From assembly GCA_030268105.1 (NCBI GenBank), contig BSDZ01000079.1, forward strand, positions 6,098,001 to 6,162,000: a stretch of 64,000 nucleotides of DNA, in the 5' to 3' direction. Source of the stretch: Volvox africanus. Taxonomy: Eukaryota > Chlorophyta > Chlorophyceae > Chlamydomonadales > Volvocaceae. This document shows positions 43,673 to 53,661 of the stretch, piece after piece; the stretch's first letter is position 1, and the number at the start of each line of letters is the position of its first letter. The position numbers and the translations under genes were made by a program. The notes under the pieces are model-generated. The model was not told the origin of the DNA. It did no database searches and saw nothing but the letters and a program-made list of their open reading frames with translations.

Positions 43673-44732
43673 GATCCCTCCACACACCCCACACGCCTAC
43701 GTGCCACTCTCCCCTCCTCACCAGAAATCCCTTCAGGCGAGGCATCAGAGCTGTGGGCTGAAGCTGCAACCACAACAGCGTTGCTACGACGGACGGAGCG
43801 GTAAATATACTACTACCACCAGAAGCCCTTTCCAAGTTAAGCCCATGGCGGCTTAAATGAGGTGAATTCCTAAAGGAGCGAGCAGAGGAACAGGGTAGCA
43901 GCAGCCCCAAGGGAAACGCACAGAGATTTGTTCATTGGATAGATTATCATACTATTGTCATCATCATAATACTATTAGATCCTCTTTTTACATGCAGCCC
44001 GTATAGCTATGAGTCCCGCCGCCATTCTCAATCCCAGTGCGCCGCCACAACACAACGCCACCACGTCGACCCTGTCCCTTCACGCATCACTACATCCACT
44101 GTGTCCCACTTTTACCTTGTCGACGCAGTGTAGAGACCGATTTCGCCGTCTCGTCAGAGACGTGACGCCTCTGATGCTCTCCATGGCGACGCACCAATAC
44201 ACGAAGCTTTTCCTGCGGCGGCAATTTAGCATTCAACGATTTTGTTAACAATATATAAGTAAGAATGAGGATGTCTAATGCTTGACTTACTTGTGGGTGG
44301 CACTTTGTTGCGGCGGCACAAAAGATGGCGGCGTGACAACAAAATCCTACAGTTAGTGATAAAATGTGTGCTGTATACCATTATATAAATATCTGACAAT
44401 TGCAGCGAATGTGTAAAAAAACTAGTAGTGTTATGCATGTGTGCTGTTCATGAAACATGCATGCTCTGTGAGCCCACACAATCACCGAATGTATGTAGTA
44501 AGGGACAGCACAGACAGATGGTGTACAGCATATATACTCCAAATGTGTGCTATTTGGGTTTATGGCGTGAGACCGATGGATGTCCATCATATGCGCGCCA
44601 TAAGTGATGATGATTCCCTACGGTTTTGCACTCGGGAACCTACAAAATCATGGAAGGACTGCGAGACCTTCCGTTGGGTTTAGGGATTTTTATATAGTCA
44701 TATATATTTATTATAGTAAATATACTATAAGG
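43673..44732. other. Spacer part 1, copy 1: no gene recognised
   Basis: About 1.06 kb of less repetitive, more AT-rich DNA. Visible elements are TCATCATCATAATACTATTAG near 43,960, a 6-bp-stem hairpin CGTCTC/GAGACG at 44,147-44,162, a GGCGGC-rich stretch near 44,318-44,336, the telomere-like decamer GGGTTTAGGG at 44,676-44,685, and the hairpin TTATAGTA/TACTATAA with loop AATA at 44,711-44,730. The longest open frames (79-101 codons) match nothing I know, and their sequence is the same in the downstream macro-units, so conservation says nothing about coding. Confidence 0.7.
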
Positions 44733-44940
44733 TCATGGCGTGGTGTAGTGTTGTGGCGCGTGTGTGCATGGTTGTGCGAGGTGTGGTGTGGAGTCAGTTG
44801 AAAATTCATCCCAGCGTCGTGGGTTTGATCCTACCCGGACTCGGTCGCACATCAGATGCTCGGCTGGTCGGCGGAAGTGGGATAGGTTCTGGGCGACATG
44901 GGATGATGAGAGGAAGGAGATGTGCCTTTTGCCCAGTCCC
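44733..44940 (+). mobile_element. Possible tRNA-derived SINE or polymerase III element, copy 1
   Basis: TGGTGTAGTGT at 44,741-44,751 resembles a polymerase III A box. GGTTTGATCC at 44,822-44,831 resembles a B box with one change (T for C). The 70-base gap between them is longer than usual, and the arm around the B box does not fold as a clean tRNA T-arm, so this is not a functional tRNA gene. Downstream lies a GATGATGAGAGGAAGG purine stretch. No poly-A tail or target-site duplication is evident. It could also be chance similarity. Confidence 0.3.
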
Positions 44941-44969
44941 AGTGCCAGTGTCGGGCCGCAGCCGGCCGA

Positions 44970-45006
44970 GGGGGCGGGGGCGGGGGCGGGGGCCGGGGGG
45001 AAGGGG
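44970..45006 (+). other. G-quadruplex motif, copy 1
   Basis: Four consecutive G5 runs separated by single C bases (GGGGGCGGGGGC type), then a G6 and a G4 run, form a near-ideal quadruplex-forming sequence with one-base loops on the plus strand. It is followed by a 13-bp direct tandem ACCAAGCTCCGAA at 45,009-45,034. Confidence 0.8.
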
Positions 45007-45055
45007 AGACCAAGCTCCGAAACCAAGCTCCGAACCCCTCATCGTACGAACACAC

Positions 45056-45079
45056 GTACACAGGTGTCTACCTGTGTAC
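45056..45079. other. Perfect 10-bp hairpin, copy 1
   Basis: GTACACAGGT, loop GTCT, ACCTGTGTAC is a perfect inverted repeat with 10-bp arms and a four-base loop. Function is unknown; it lies between the G-quadruplex motif and the GC hairpin. Confidence 0.8.
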
Positions 45080-45127
45080 CCACTAACCCACTAAGGTTCA
45101 CTCCCCCACCCCCCCTCCGCGGGGGGC

Positions 45128-45161
45128 CCGGGGGCCGGCCAGGCCCCCGGAAAATTTTTTT
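45128..45161 (+). terminator. GC-rich hairpin followed by a T7 run, copy 1
   Basis: CCGGGGGCC, loop GGCCA, GGCCCCCGG is a perfect 9-bp GC stem, followed by AAAA and then seven T. A plus-strand transcript from the SINE-like element would meet this T-run, which fits the polymerase III termination signal of four or more T. Whether it is transcribed is not shown. A second T6 run lies at 45,192-45,198. Confidence 0.4.
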
Positions 45162-45750
45162 CTCACTCTTTTTCGGGCGACTTCTCACTCAATTTTTTAC
45201 CTTAGTTTATTTTCCTGGCCTTGCCTTTGCTTGCCTTGCCTTTGCTTGATAGGGTTTGGACGATTGGACGAGACAGAAATTGGACAGAAGACACGCCTGC
45301 TGTATTATTATATATATATCCTGTGCTAGGCTATATCTCTCTTCTCCTTCTCCCTTTGGGGGCTATATCTCTCATATTTTGATCATTTTTTTAAGCTCTG
45401 CTGACCTCTGTGATCCAACAATGACAGACACTGTGTCCAACAATGACACACGCTTTTGTGGTCTCTTTTGTGGACTCTTTACAGTAGAGTAGAGGCACAG
45501 GGTATAGATAGATAAACTTCACACACAAAATTTACACTAATACTATACAATACTCTACACAACAGACTACAAGGGGCTCTCCTGTAATGGGACGGATCAT
45601 ATCATCATAGGGTTAATACATGACAACAGAGCATCATCCACAGCACACACCCATCATCATATGCTCTACCCAGAGCATATCATATGCTCTACCCTTCACA
45701 TACCCCTTCACATACCACATCTGTGCTCTGCATCTGTGCTACACCACAAC

Positions 45751-45754
<4 letters not shown>
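45162..45754. other. Spacer part 2, copy 1: no gene, many short duplications
   Basis: The stretch contains the 15-bp tandem CCTTGCCTTTGCTTG twice (45,219-45,248), TCCAACAATGACA twice (45,414 and 45,436), a GATAGATAGATA run near 45,506, the hairpin ATATGCTCT/AGAGCATAT (45,659-45,680) with a further ATATGCTCT copy behind it, and TTCACATACC and CATCTGTGCT each twice. TAGGGTTTGG (45,249) and TAGGGTTAAT (45,608) resemble telomere heptamers. No coding or RNA gene is recognised. Confidence 0.7.

Positions 45755-45802
<48 letters not shown>
45755..45802. repeat. (CA)14(TA)10 microsatellite, copy 1
   Basis: 14 CA then 10 TA dinucleotides. The counts differ in the next units (14/11 and 13/13), which makes it a copy-specific marker. 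His/Thr and Tyr/Ile open frames across it are artefacts. Confidence 0.95.
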
Positions 45803-46494
45803 CAGTCATATATATGTGTGTGTCTCTCACCACCACAGTCACATATAGTGTGCCTCGTCATAGTCACATAGTGTGCCCCCTCTGCTGTGCTCATACATAC
45901 ATTTTATACACACATGTCCACACCCTCCTCCGCCCTCTCCACATAAAATACACATATGCATATGCATAAATTAGGATATGTGTATGTGTGCACACATACA
46001 GGTTTATACACATCATATGCTATATATGCTTTTATATATATTATGCTTGTGTGTCTGATGTCCTACACGTCACACGTCCTATGCCACACGCCCTCTCCTT
46101 CCCCTCCTTTTCTCCTCTTCTGCTCCTCTTCTGCCGCAGTGTGCGGCCCACGAACACACACCCGCAAACACACACACACACACACCCTCAACGAATACAC
46201 TCTCACCCACACACATACACTCGTGCAGCCACCTAATATGCAGCCACCCATATTGCAACCCTAAAACGCTCCGCCTCCACAACAAAATCTTGTAGTATGC
46301 AACAATATATAACATATCAATGGGTCATATGTAGGCCATGCCGTTATCCATATGTTGTGTACACCTGCGCAGCCATATATGCATTTGTATATTATATTAT
46401 ATTCATATATATACATCTCAGCAGAAATAAAAGAGGGCTATATTATTACTTTAAACAGAGAAGGCACAGAAGCGGAAGAGCAAGCAAACCCTAA
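45803..46494. other. Spacer part 3, copy 1: AT-rich, no gene recognised
   Basis: AT-rich DNA with ATATGCATATGCAT palindromes near 45,953, a CA-rich stretch near 46,155-46,215, a pyrimidine patch CTCTCCTTCCCCTCC near 46,092, AACCCTAAAA at 46,257 and AAACCCTAAG at 46,486 (telomere-like, CCCTAAA orientation). An AATAAA lies at 46,426-46,431 just upstream of the 31-bp array. No open frame of interest. Confidence 0.65.
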
Positions 46495-46570
46495 GCACTA
46501 GCACTAGCACAAGCACTAGCACAAAACACATGACACATGGCACATGGCACATGGCACAAGGGACAACCCA
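46495..46570. repeat. Short GCACTA and ACATGGC repeats before the 31-bp array, copy 1
   Basis: GCACTA/GCACAA units and then three ACATGGC units lead directly into the first 31-bp unit. The same lead-in precedes the arrays at 53,662 and 60,723. The window does not show whether it also precedes the giant array. Confidence 0.85.
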
Positions 46571-47973
46571 TGACCAACTGACAGCACCACAACCGACAGG
46601 ATGACCAGCTGACAGCACCACAACCGACACAAGGACTGACTGACAGCACCACAACCGACAGCATGACCAACTGACAGCACCACAACCGACACAAGGACTG
46701 ACTGACAGCACCACAACCGACAGCATGACCAACTGACAGCACCACAACCGACACAAGGTCTGACCGACAGCGAAACAACCGACAGGATGACCAACTGACA
46801 GCACCACAACCGACAGGATGACCGACCGACAGCACCACAACCGACAGGATGACCAACTGACAGCACCACAACCGAAGGGATGACCGACTGACAGCACCAC
46901 AACCAGCAGAAGGACTGACCGACAGCACCACAACCGACAGGATGACCAGCTGACAGCACCACAACCGACACAAGGACTGACTGACAGCACCACAACCGAC
47001 AGCATGACCAACTGACAGCACCACAACCGACACAAGGACTGACTGACAGCACCACAACCGACACAAGGACTGACTGACAGCACCACAACCGACAGGATGA
47101 CCAACTGACAGCACCACAACCGACACAAGGTCTGACCGACAGCACCACAACCGACAGAAGGACTGACTGACAGCACCACAACCGACACAAGGACTGACCG
47201 ACAGCACCACAACCGACAGAAGGACTGACTGACAGCACCACAACCGACAGGATGACCAACCGGCAGCACCACAACCGACAGGATGACCAGCTGACAGCAC
47301 CACGACCGACACAAGGACTGACTGACAGCACCACAACCGACAGAAGGACTGACTGACAGCACCACAACCAAAAGGATGACCAACCGGCAGCACCACAACC
47401 GACAGGATGACCAACTGACAGCACCACAACCGACATCATGACCAACTGACAGCACCACAACCGACACAAGGACTGACTGACACCACCACAACCGACAGGA
47501 TGACCAGCTGACAGCACCACAACCGACACAAGGACTGACTGACAGCACCACAACCGACAGAAGGACAGACCGACAGCACCACAACCGACAGGATGACCAG
47601 CTGACAGCACCACAACCGACAGCATGACCAACTGACAGCACCACAACCGACAGGATGACCAGCTGACAGCACCACAACCGACACAAGGTCTGACCGACAG
47701 CACCACAACCGACAGAAGGACTGACTGACAGAACCACAACCAAAAGGATGACCAACCGGCAGCACCACAACCGACACAAGGTCTGACTGACAGCACCACA
47801 ACCAAAAGGATGACCAACCGGCAGCACCACAACCGACACAAGGACTGACTGACAGCAGCACAACCGACAGCATGACCAACTGACAGCACCACAACCGACA
47901 GGATGACCAACTGACAGCACCACAACCGACAGCATGACCAGCCGACTGCATAATCGACCGACAGCACCACAAC
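46571..47973. repeat. Short 31-bp satellite array, 44 units, macro-unit 2
   Basis: Same 31-bp family as the giant array. First full unit start 46,582, last 47,915, exactly 43 x 31 apart, so there is no net indel. Tails are mostly GACAGGATGACCAACTGA and GACACAAGGACTGACTGA types, with few AAAAGG units and few CAGCAGCAC starts. One unit reads CAGCGAAACAACC near 46,770 and one GAAGGGATGACC near 46,875. Ends in the junction GCCGACTGCATAATCG. Confidence 0.95.
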
Positions 47974-48415
47974 ACCTCAACAACACAACGACAACCACCT
48001 CCACCACCACGACCTCGCCCCTACTGCATCTCTCCCCCTCCCCCCATCCCTTGGTGTACCTATGACACTGCGGAATGGGCCATGCGGCTCACATCCCCAA
48101 AGAAGACGACAAGAGGTGGTGCTTAGGGCTCATGTTATATAAATCTATACCCGCCGACTACCCCTGTTCCGTTCTGCTGTTTCCCCCCTTCTCACCTGGG
48201 CATGTGCTGCTGCGTCTCCCCTGTATTCCTACAAACAGCAAGGAAAGACAACACGAAGAACAAACACACGTTGATATGCTTCCATGCCGGGGCACAAAAC
48301 ATATGTTCATGGTAATGCAATATCCCTAACAAGAACCCCCTCCAAACACGTATCAAGATTCATATCATTCCTGTACCCTAATCTCGAGCCGTCACTACTA
48401 AACCAATACCACCAA
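47974..48415. repeat. Linker B, copy 2
   Basis: 442 bp, homologous to 40,611-41,070 but with a 4-C run before AAAGAAGACG, CAAGGAAAG in place of CATGGGAAG, and a shortened region CCCTAACAAGAACCCCCTCC before the 16-bp array. TATATAAA lies at 48,136-48,143. Its first core, up to GGTGCTTAGGGCT, differs from segment E by about two bases. Confidence 0.85.
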
Positions 48416-49497
48416 GACCGACGGGGGGACAGACCGACGGGGGCACAGACCGACGGGGGCACAGACCGACGGGGGCACAGACCGACGGGGGCACAGACCG
48501 ACGGGGGCACAGACCGACGGGGGCACAGACCGACGGGGGCACAGACCGACGGGGGCACAGACCGACGGGGGCACAGACCGACGGGGGCACAGACCGACGG
48601 GGGGACAGACCGACGGGGGGACAGACCGACGGGGGCACAGACCGACGGGGGGACAGACCGACGGGGGAACAGACCGACGGGGGAACAGACCGACGGGGGA
48701 ACAGACCGACGGGGGAACAGACCGACGGGGGAATAGACCGACGGGGGCACAGACCGACGGGGGGACAGACCGACGGGGGCACAGACCGACGGGGGCACAG
48801 AACGACGGGGGCACAGACCGACGGGGGCACAGACCGACGGGGGCACAGACCGACGGGGGCACAGACCGACGGGGGCACAGACCGACGGGGGGACAGACCG
48901 ACGGGGGGACAGACCGACGGGGGGACAGACCGACGGGGGGACAGACCGACGGGGGGACAGACCGACGGGGGGACAGACCGACGGGGGGACAGACCAACTG
49001 GGGGACAGACCAACTGGGGGACAGACCAACTGGGGGACAGACCAACTGGGGGACAGACCAACTGGGGGACAGACCAACTGGGGGACAGACCAACTGGGGG
49101 ACAGACCAACTGGGGGACAGACCAACTGGGGGACAGACCAACTGGGGGACAGACCAACTGGGGGACAGACCAACTGGGGGACAGACCAACTGGGGGACAG
49201 ACCAACTGGGGGACAGACCAACTGGGGGACAGACCAACTGGGGGACAGACCAACTGGGGGACAGACCGACATAGGGACAGACCGACATAGGGACAGACCG
49301 ACATAGGGACAGACCGACAGAGGGACAGACCGACAGAGGGACAGACCGACAGAGGGACAGACCGACAGAGGGACAGACCGACAGAGGGACAGACCAACTG
49401 GGGGACAGACCAACTGGGGGACAGACCAACTGGGGGACAGACCAACTGGGGGACAGACCGACAGAGGGACAGACCGACAGAGGGACAGACCGACAGA
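48416..49497. repeat. 16-bp G-rich satellite array, copy 2 (about 68 units)
   Basis: 1,082 bp. Variant runs: GACGGGGG types to about 48,985, then about 17 AACTGGGGG units, 3 GACATAGGG, 5 GACAGAGGG, 4 AACTGGGGG and a final GACAGAGGG pair. One unit carries AGAACGACGG (48,799) and one GGGAATAG (48,730), both useful markers. Confidence 0.95.
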
Positions 49498-50146
49498 ACT
49501 CCCCCCTTCCCTTGCTCGTCTCCCTTCCCCGTCCAACTGCTCGTCTCCCTACCCCTCGTCCCCCTGTTCGTCTCCTTACCCTGTCCCCCTGTTTGTCTCC
49601 CTCCCCCCAAGCCCCTCTCCCTGTTCGTCTCCCTCCCCCCTCCCCCTGTTCGTCTCCTTACCCCGTCAACCTGTTCGTCTCCCTCCCCCCTCGCCCTGTT
49701 CGCCTCTCTCCCCCCTCCCCCTGTTCGCCTCCCTCCCCCCTCCCCCTGTTCGTCTCCCTCCCCCCTCCCCCTGTTCGTCTCCCTCCCCCCTCCCCCTGTT
49801 CGTCTCCCTCCCCCCTCCCCCTGTTCGTCTCCCTTCCCCCCTCCCCCTGATTGTCTCCCTCCCCCCTCCCCCTGTTCGTCTCCTTACCCCGTCCCCATGT
49901 TCGTCTCTCTCCCCCCTCCCCCTGTTCGTCTCCCTACCCCCTCCCCCTGTTCGTCTCCCTACCCCCTCCCCCTGTTCGTCTCCCTACCCCCTCCCCTGTT
50001 CGTCTCCCTACCCTCTTCCCTGTTCGTCTCCTTACCCCGTCCGCCTGTTCGTTTCCTTACCCTGTCCCCCTGATCGTCTCCCTACCCCCTATCCCTGATC
50101 GTCTCCTTCCCCCCTCCCCCCGTTCATCTCCCTCCCCCCTTCCCTT
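49498..50146. repeat. 25-bp C-rich pyrimidine satellite, copy 2
   Basis: 649 bp, the same length as copy 1. It has TTCGCCTCTCTCC at the position where copies 3 and 4 have TTCGTGTCTCTCC. Fewer TGATTG units than copy 1 (TGTTCG at about 49,797 instead of TGATTG). Confidence 0.92.
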
Positions 50147-50619
50147 GGTGGACCTATGACACTGCGGAATGGGCCATGCGGCCCACATCCCCAAAGAAGA
50201 CGACAAGAGGTGGTGCTTAGGGCTTCGGTCCACACTCCCCCCAACACCCCACACGACCGTGTGCAAACCCCGCACTACGAGTAGCCCCTTGACATGCATA
50301 TGTATTATGTACCTTGAAGTATTCCCGCAGATTACCCCCGTTCCAGTATGTTGTCCCCCCCCCTTTTCCTCACCTGGGCATGTGCTGCTGCGTCTCCCCT
50401 GTGTTCCTACAAACAGCATGGAAAGACAACACGAAGAACAAACACACGTTCATATGTTTACATGCCGGGGCACAAAGCACATCAACACGGTACGGCAATA
50501 TCCCTTTCAACTTGAACAAATGACCCCTCCACCACCACACGTGTTTCATATCACTCCTGCAGCCTAATCCCGGTCCCTCACCCCCCCCCACACACACAGA
50601 CCCGTCACCCCTTCGCCCG
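50147..50619. repeat. Segment E, copy 2
   Basis: Same as 43,058-43,530 shifted by 7,089 bp. The C-run before the CA run near 50,581 is longer than in copy 1 and the CA run is correspondingly shorter. Direct repeat of linker B at 47,974. Confidence 0.85.
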
Positions 50620-50761
50620 CCACCACCACCACCACCACAATGACGACCACCACGACCACCACGTCGAAGAAGAAGACACAGGAGACGAAGACGACCACCA
50701 CGACCACCACCACCACCACTGCGTCAGCCTCCCTGCGTCAGCCTCCCTGCGTCCATCCTCC
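50620..50761. repeat. CCA tract plus 14-bp triplicate, copy 2
   Basis: No difference seen from 43,531-43,672 at an offset of 7,089 bp. Confidence 0.85.
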
Positions 50762-51821
50762 GATCCCTCCACACACCCCACACGCCTACGTGCCACTCTC
50801 CCCTCCTCACCAGAAATCCCTTCAGGCGAGGCATCAGAGCTGTGGGCTGAAGCTGCAACCACAACAGCGTTGCTACGACGGACGGAGCGGTAAATATACT
50901 ACTACCACCAGAAGCCCTTTCCAAGTTAAGCCCATGGCGGCTTAAATGAGGTGAATTCCTAAAGGAGCGAGCAGAGGAACAGGGTAGCAGCAGCCCCAAG
51001 GGAAACGCACAGAGATTTGTTCATTGGATAGATTATCATACTATTGTCATCATCATAATACTATTAGATCCTCTTTTTACATGCAGCCCGTATAGCTATG
51101 AGTCCCGCCGCCATTCTCAATCCCAGTGCGCCGCCACAACACAACGCCACCACGTCGACCCTGTCCCTTCACGCATCACTACATCCACTGTGTCCCACTT
51201 TTACCTTGTCGACGCAGTGTAGAGACCGATTTCGCCGTCTCGTCAGAGACGTGACGCCTCTGATGCTCTCCATGGCGACGCACCAATACACGAAGCTTTT
51301 CCTGCGGCGGCAATTTAGCATTCAACGATTTTGTTAACAATATATAAGTAAGAATGAGGATGTCTAATGCTTGACTTACTTGTGGGTGGCACTTTGTTGC
51401 GGCGGCACAAAAGATGGCGGCGTGACAACAAAATCCTACAGTTAGTGATAAAATGTGTGCTGTATACCATTATATAAATATCTGACAATTGCAGCGAATG
51501 TGTAAAAAAACTAGTAGTGTTATGCATGTGTGCTGTTCATGAAACATGCATGCTCTGTGAGCCCACACAATCACCGAATGTATGTAGTAAGGGACAGCAC
51601 AGACAGATGGTGTACAGCATATATACTCCAAATGTGTGCTATTTGGGTTTATGGCGTGAGACCGATGGATGTCCATCATATGCGCGCCATAAGTGATGAT
51701 GATTCCCTACGGTTTTGCACTCGGGAACCTACAAAATCATGGAAGGACTGCGAGACCTTCCGTTGGGTTTAGGGATTTTTATATAGTCATATATATTTAT
51801 TATAGTAAATATACTATAAGG
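50762..51821. other. Spacer part 1, copy 2
   Basis: Same content as 43,673-44,732: the same short open frames, hairpins and GGGTTTAGGG (51,765-51,774). No gene recognised. Confidence 0.7.
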
Positions 51822-52029
51822 TCATGGCGTGGTGTAGTGTTGTGGCGCGTGTGTGCATGGTTGTGCGAGGTGTGGTGTGGAGTCAGTTGAAAATTCATCC
51901 CAGCGTCGTGGGTTTGATCCTACCCGGACTCGGTCGCACATCAGATGCTCGGCTGGTCGGCGGAAGTGGGATAGGTTCTGGGCGACATGGGATGATGAGA
52001 GGAAGGAGATGTGCCTTTTGCCCAGTCCC
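51822..52029 (+). mobile_element. Possible SINE-like polymerase III element, copy 2
   Basis: A-box-like TGGTGTAGTGT at 51,830-51,840 and B-box-like GGTTTGATCC at 51,911-51,920, the same as copy 1. It spread with the macro-unit and is not an independent insertion. Confidence 0.3.
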
Positions 52030-52058
52030 AGTGCCAGTGTCGGGCCGCAGCCGGCCGA

Positions 52059-52095
52059 GGGGGCGGGGGCGGGGGCGGGGGCCGGGGGGAAGGGG
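52059..52095 (+). other. G-quadruplex motif, copy 2
   Basis: Same G5 runs with single-C loops as 44,970-45,006. Confidence 0.8.
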
Positions 52096-52144
52096 AGACC
52101 AAGCTCCGAAACCAAGCTCCGAACCCCTCATCGTACGAACACAC

Positions 52145-52168
52145 GTACACAGGTGTCTACCTGTGTAC
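52145..52168. other. Perfect 10-bp hairpin, copy 2
   Basis: GTACACAGGT/ACCTGTGTAC with loop GTCT, as in copy 1. Confidence 0.8.
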
Positions 52169-52216
52169 CCACTAACCCACTAAGGTTCACTCCCCCACCC
52201 CCCCTCCGCGGGGGGC

Positions 52217-52250
52217 CCGGGGGCCGGCCAGGCCCCCGGAAAATTTTTTT
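52217..52250 (+). terminator. GC-rich hairpin with T7 run, copy 2
   Basis: CCGGGGGCC/GGCCCCCGG stem followed by AAAA and T7, as at 45,128. Confidence 0.4.
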
Positions 52251-52839
52251 CTCACTCTTTTTCGGGCGACTTCTCACTCAATTTTTTACCTTAGTTTATT
52301 TTCCTGGCCTTGCCTTTGCTTGCCTTGCCTTTGCTTGATAGGGTTTGGACGATTGGACGAGACAGAAATTGGACAGAAGACACGCCTGCTGTATTATTAT
52401 ATATATATCCTGTGCTAGGCTATATCTCTCTTCTCCTTCTCCCTTTGGGGGCTATATCTCTCATATTTTGATCATTTTTTTAAGCTCTGCTGACCTCTGT
52501 GATCCAACAATGACAGACACTGTGTCCAACAATGACACACGCTTTTGTGGTCTCTTTTGTGGACTCTTTACAGTAGAGTAGAGGCACAGGGTATAGATAG
52601 ATAAACTTCACACACAAAATTTACACTAATACTATACAATACTCTACACAACAGACTACAAGGGGCTCTCCTGTAATGGGACGGATCATATCATCATAGG
52701 GTTAATACATGACAACAGAGCATCATCCACAGCACACACCCATCATCATATGCTCTACCCAGAGCATATCATATGCTCTACCCTTCACATACCCCTTCAC
52801 ATACCACATCTGTGCTCTGCATCTGTGCTACACCACAAC

Positions 52840-52843
<4 letters not shown>
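52251..52843. other. Spacer part 2, copy 2
   Basis: Same short tandem duplications as 45,162-45,754, including CCTTGCCTTTGCTTG twice. Nothing gene-like. Confidence 0.7.

Positions 52844-52893
<50 letters not shown>
52844..52893. repeat. (CA)14(TA)11 microsatellite, copy 2
   Basis: One TA more than copy 1. This accounts for the change in offset from 7,089 to 7,091 bp across it. Confidence 0.95.
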
Positions 52894-53585
52894 CAGTCAT
52901 ATATATGTGTGTGTCTCTCACCACCACAGTCACATATAGTGTGCCTCGTCATAGTCACATAGTGTGCCCCCTCTGCTGTGCTCATACATACATTTTATAC
53001 ACACATGTCCACACCCTCCTCCGCCCTCTCCACATAAAATACACATATGCATATGCATAAATTAGGATATGTGTATGTGTGCACACATACAGGTTTATAC
53101 ACATCATATGCTATATATGCTTTTATATATATTATGCTTGTGTGTCTGATGTCCTACACGTCACACGTCCTATGCCACACGCCCTCTCCTTCCCCTCCTT
53201 TTCTCCTCTTCTGCTCCTCTTCTGCCGCAGTGTGCGGCCCACGAACACACACCCGCAAACACACACACACACACACCCTCAACGAATACACTCTCACCCA
53301 CACACATACACTCGTGCAGCCACCTAATATGCAGCCACCCATATTGCAACCCTAAAACGCTCCGCCTCCACAACAAAATCTTGTAGTATGCAACAATATA
53401 TAACATATCAATGGGTCATATGTAGGCCATGCCGTTATCCATATGTTGTGTACACCTGCGCAGCCATATATGCATTTGTATATTATATTATATTCATATA
53501 TATACATCTCAGCAGAAATAAAAGAGGGCTATATTATTACTTTAAACAGAGAAGGCACAGAAGCGGAAGAGCAAGCAAACCCTAA
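52894..53585. other. Spacer part 3, copy 2
   Basis: Same as 45,803-46,494, including AACCCTAAAA and AAACCCTAAG. No gene recognised. Confidence 0.65.
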
Positions 53586-53661
53586 GCACTAGCACTAGCA
53601 CAAGCACTAGCACAAAACACATGACACATGGCACATGGCACATGGCACAAGGGACAACCCA
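53586..53661. repeat. GCACTA/ACATGGC lead-in repeats, copy 2
   Basis: Same as 46,495-46,570; joins the 31-bp array at 53,662. Confidence 0.85.

Larger units (their letters stand above)
46571..53661. repeat. Complete macro-unit of 7,091 bp
   Basis: Order: 31-bp array, linker B, 16-bp array, 25-bp array, segment E, CCA tract, spacer. Corresponding points in the next unit lie 7,091 bp downstream before the 16-bp array, then 7,059 bp downstream after it. The difference of 32 bp equals two 16-bp units. Apart from array and microsatellite lengths only scattered single-base differences are seen. Confidence 0.93.

Noticed and set aside
44741..44840. Functional tRNA gene
   Set aside because: Only weak A and B boxes are present, 70 bases apart; no acceptor stem or complete T-arm can be folded.
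44764..45249. 161-codon plus-strand open frame (starts MHGCARCGVESVENSS)
   Set aside because: It runs through the SINE-like segment, the G-quadruplex and the GC hairpin, overlaps other frames of similar length, and resembles no known protein. Identity between macro-units reflects recent duplication, not selection.
45620..46264. His/Thr-rich and Tyr/Ile-rich small proteins around the CA/TA tract
   Set aside because: They are direct translations of the dinucleotide repeats.
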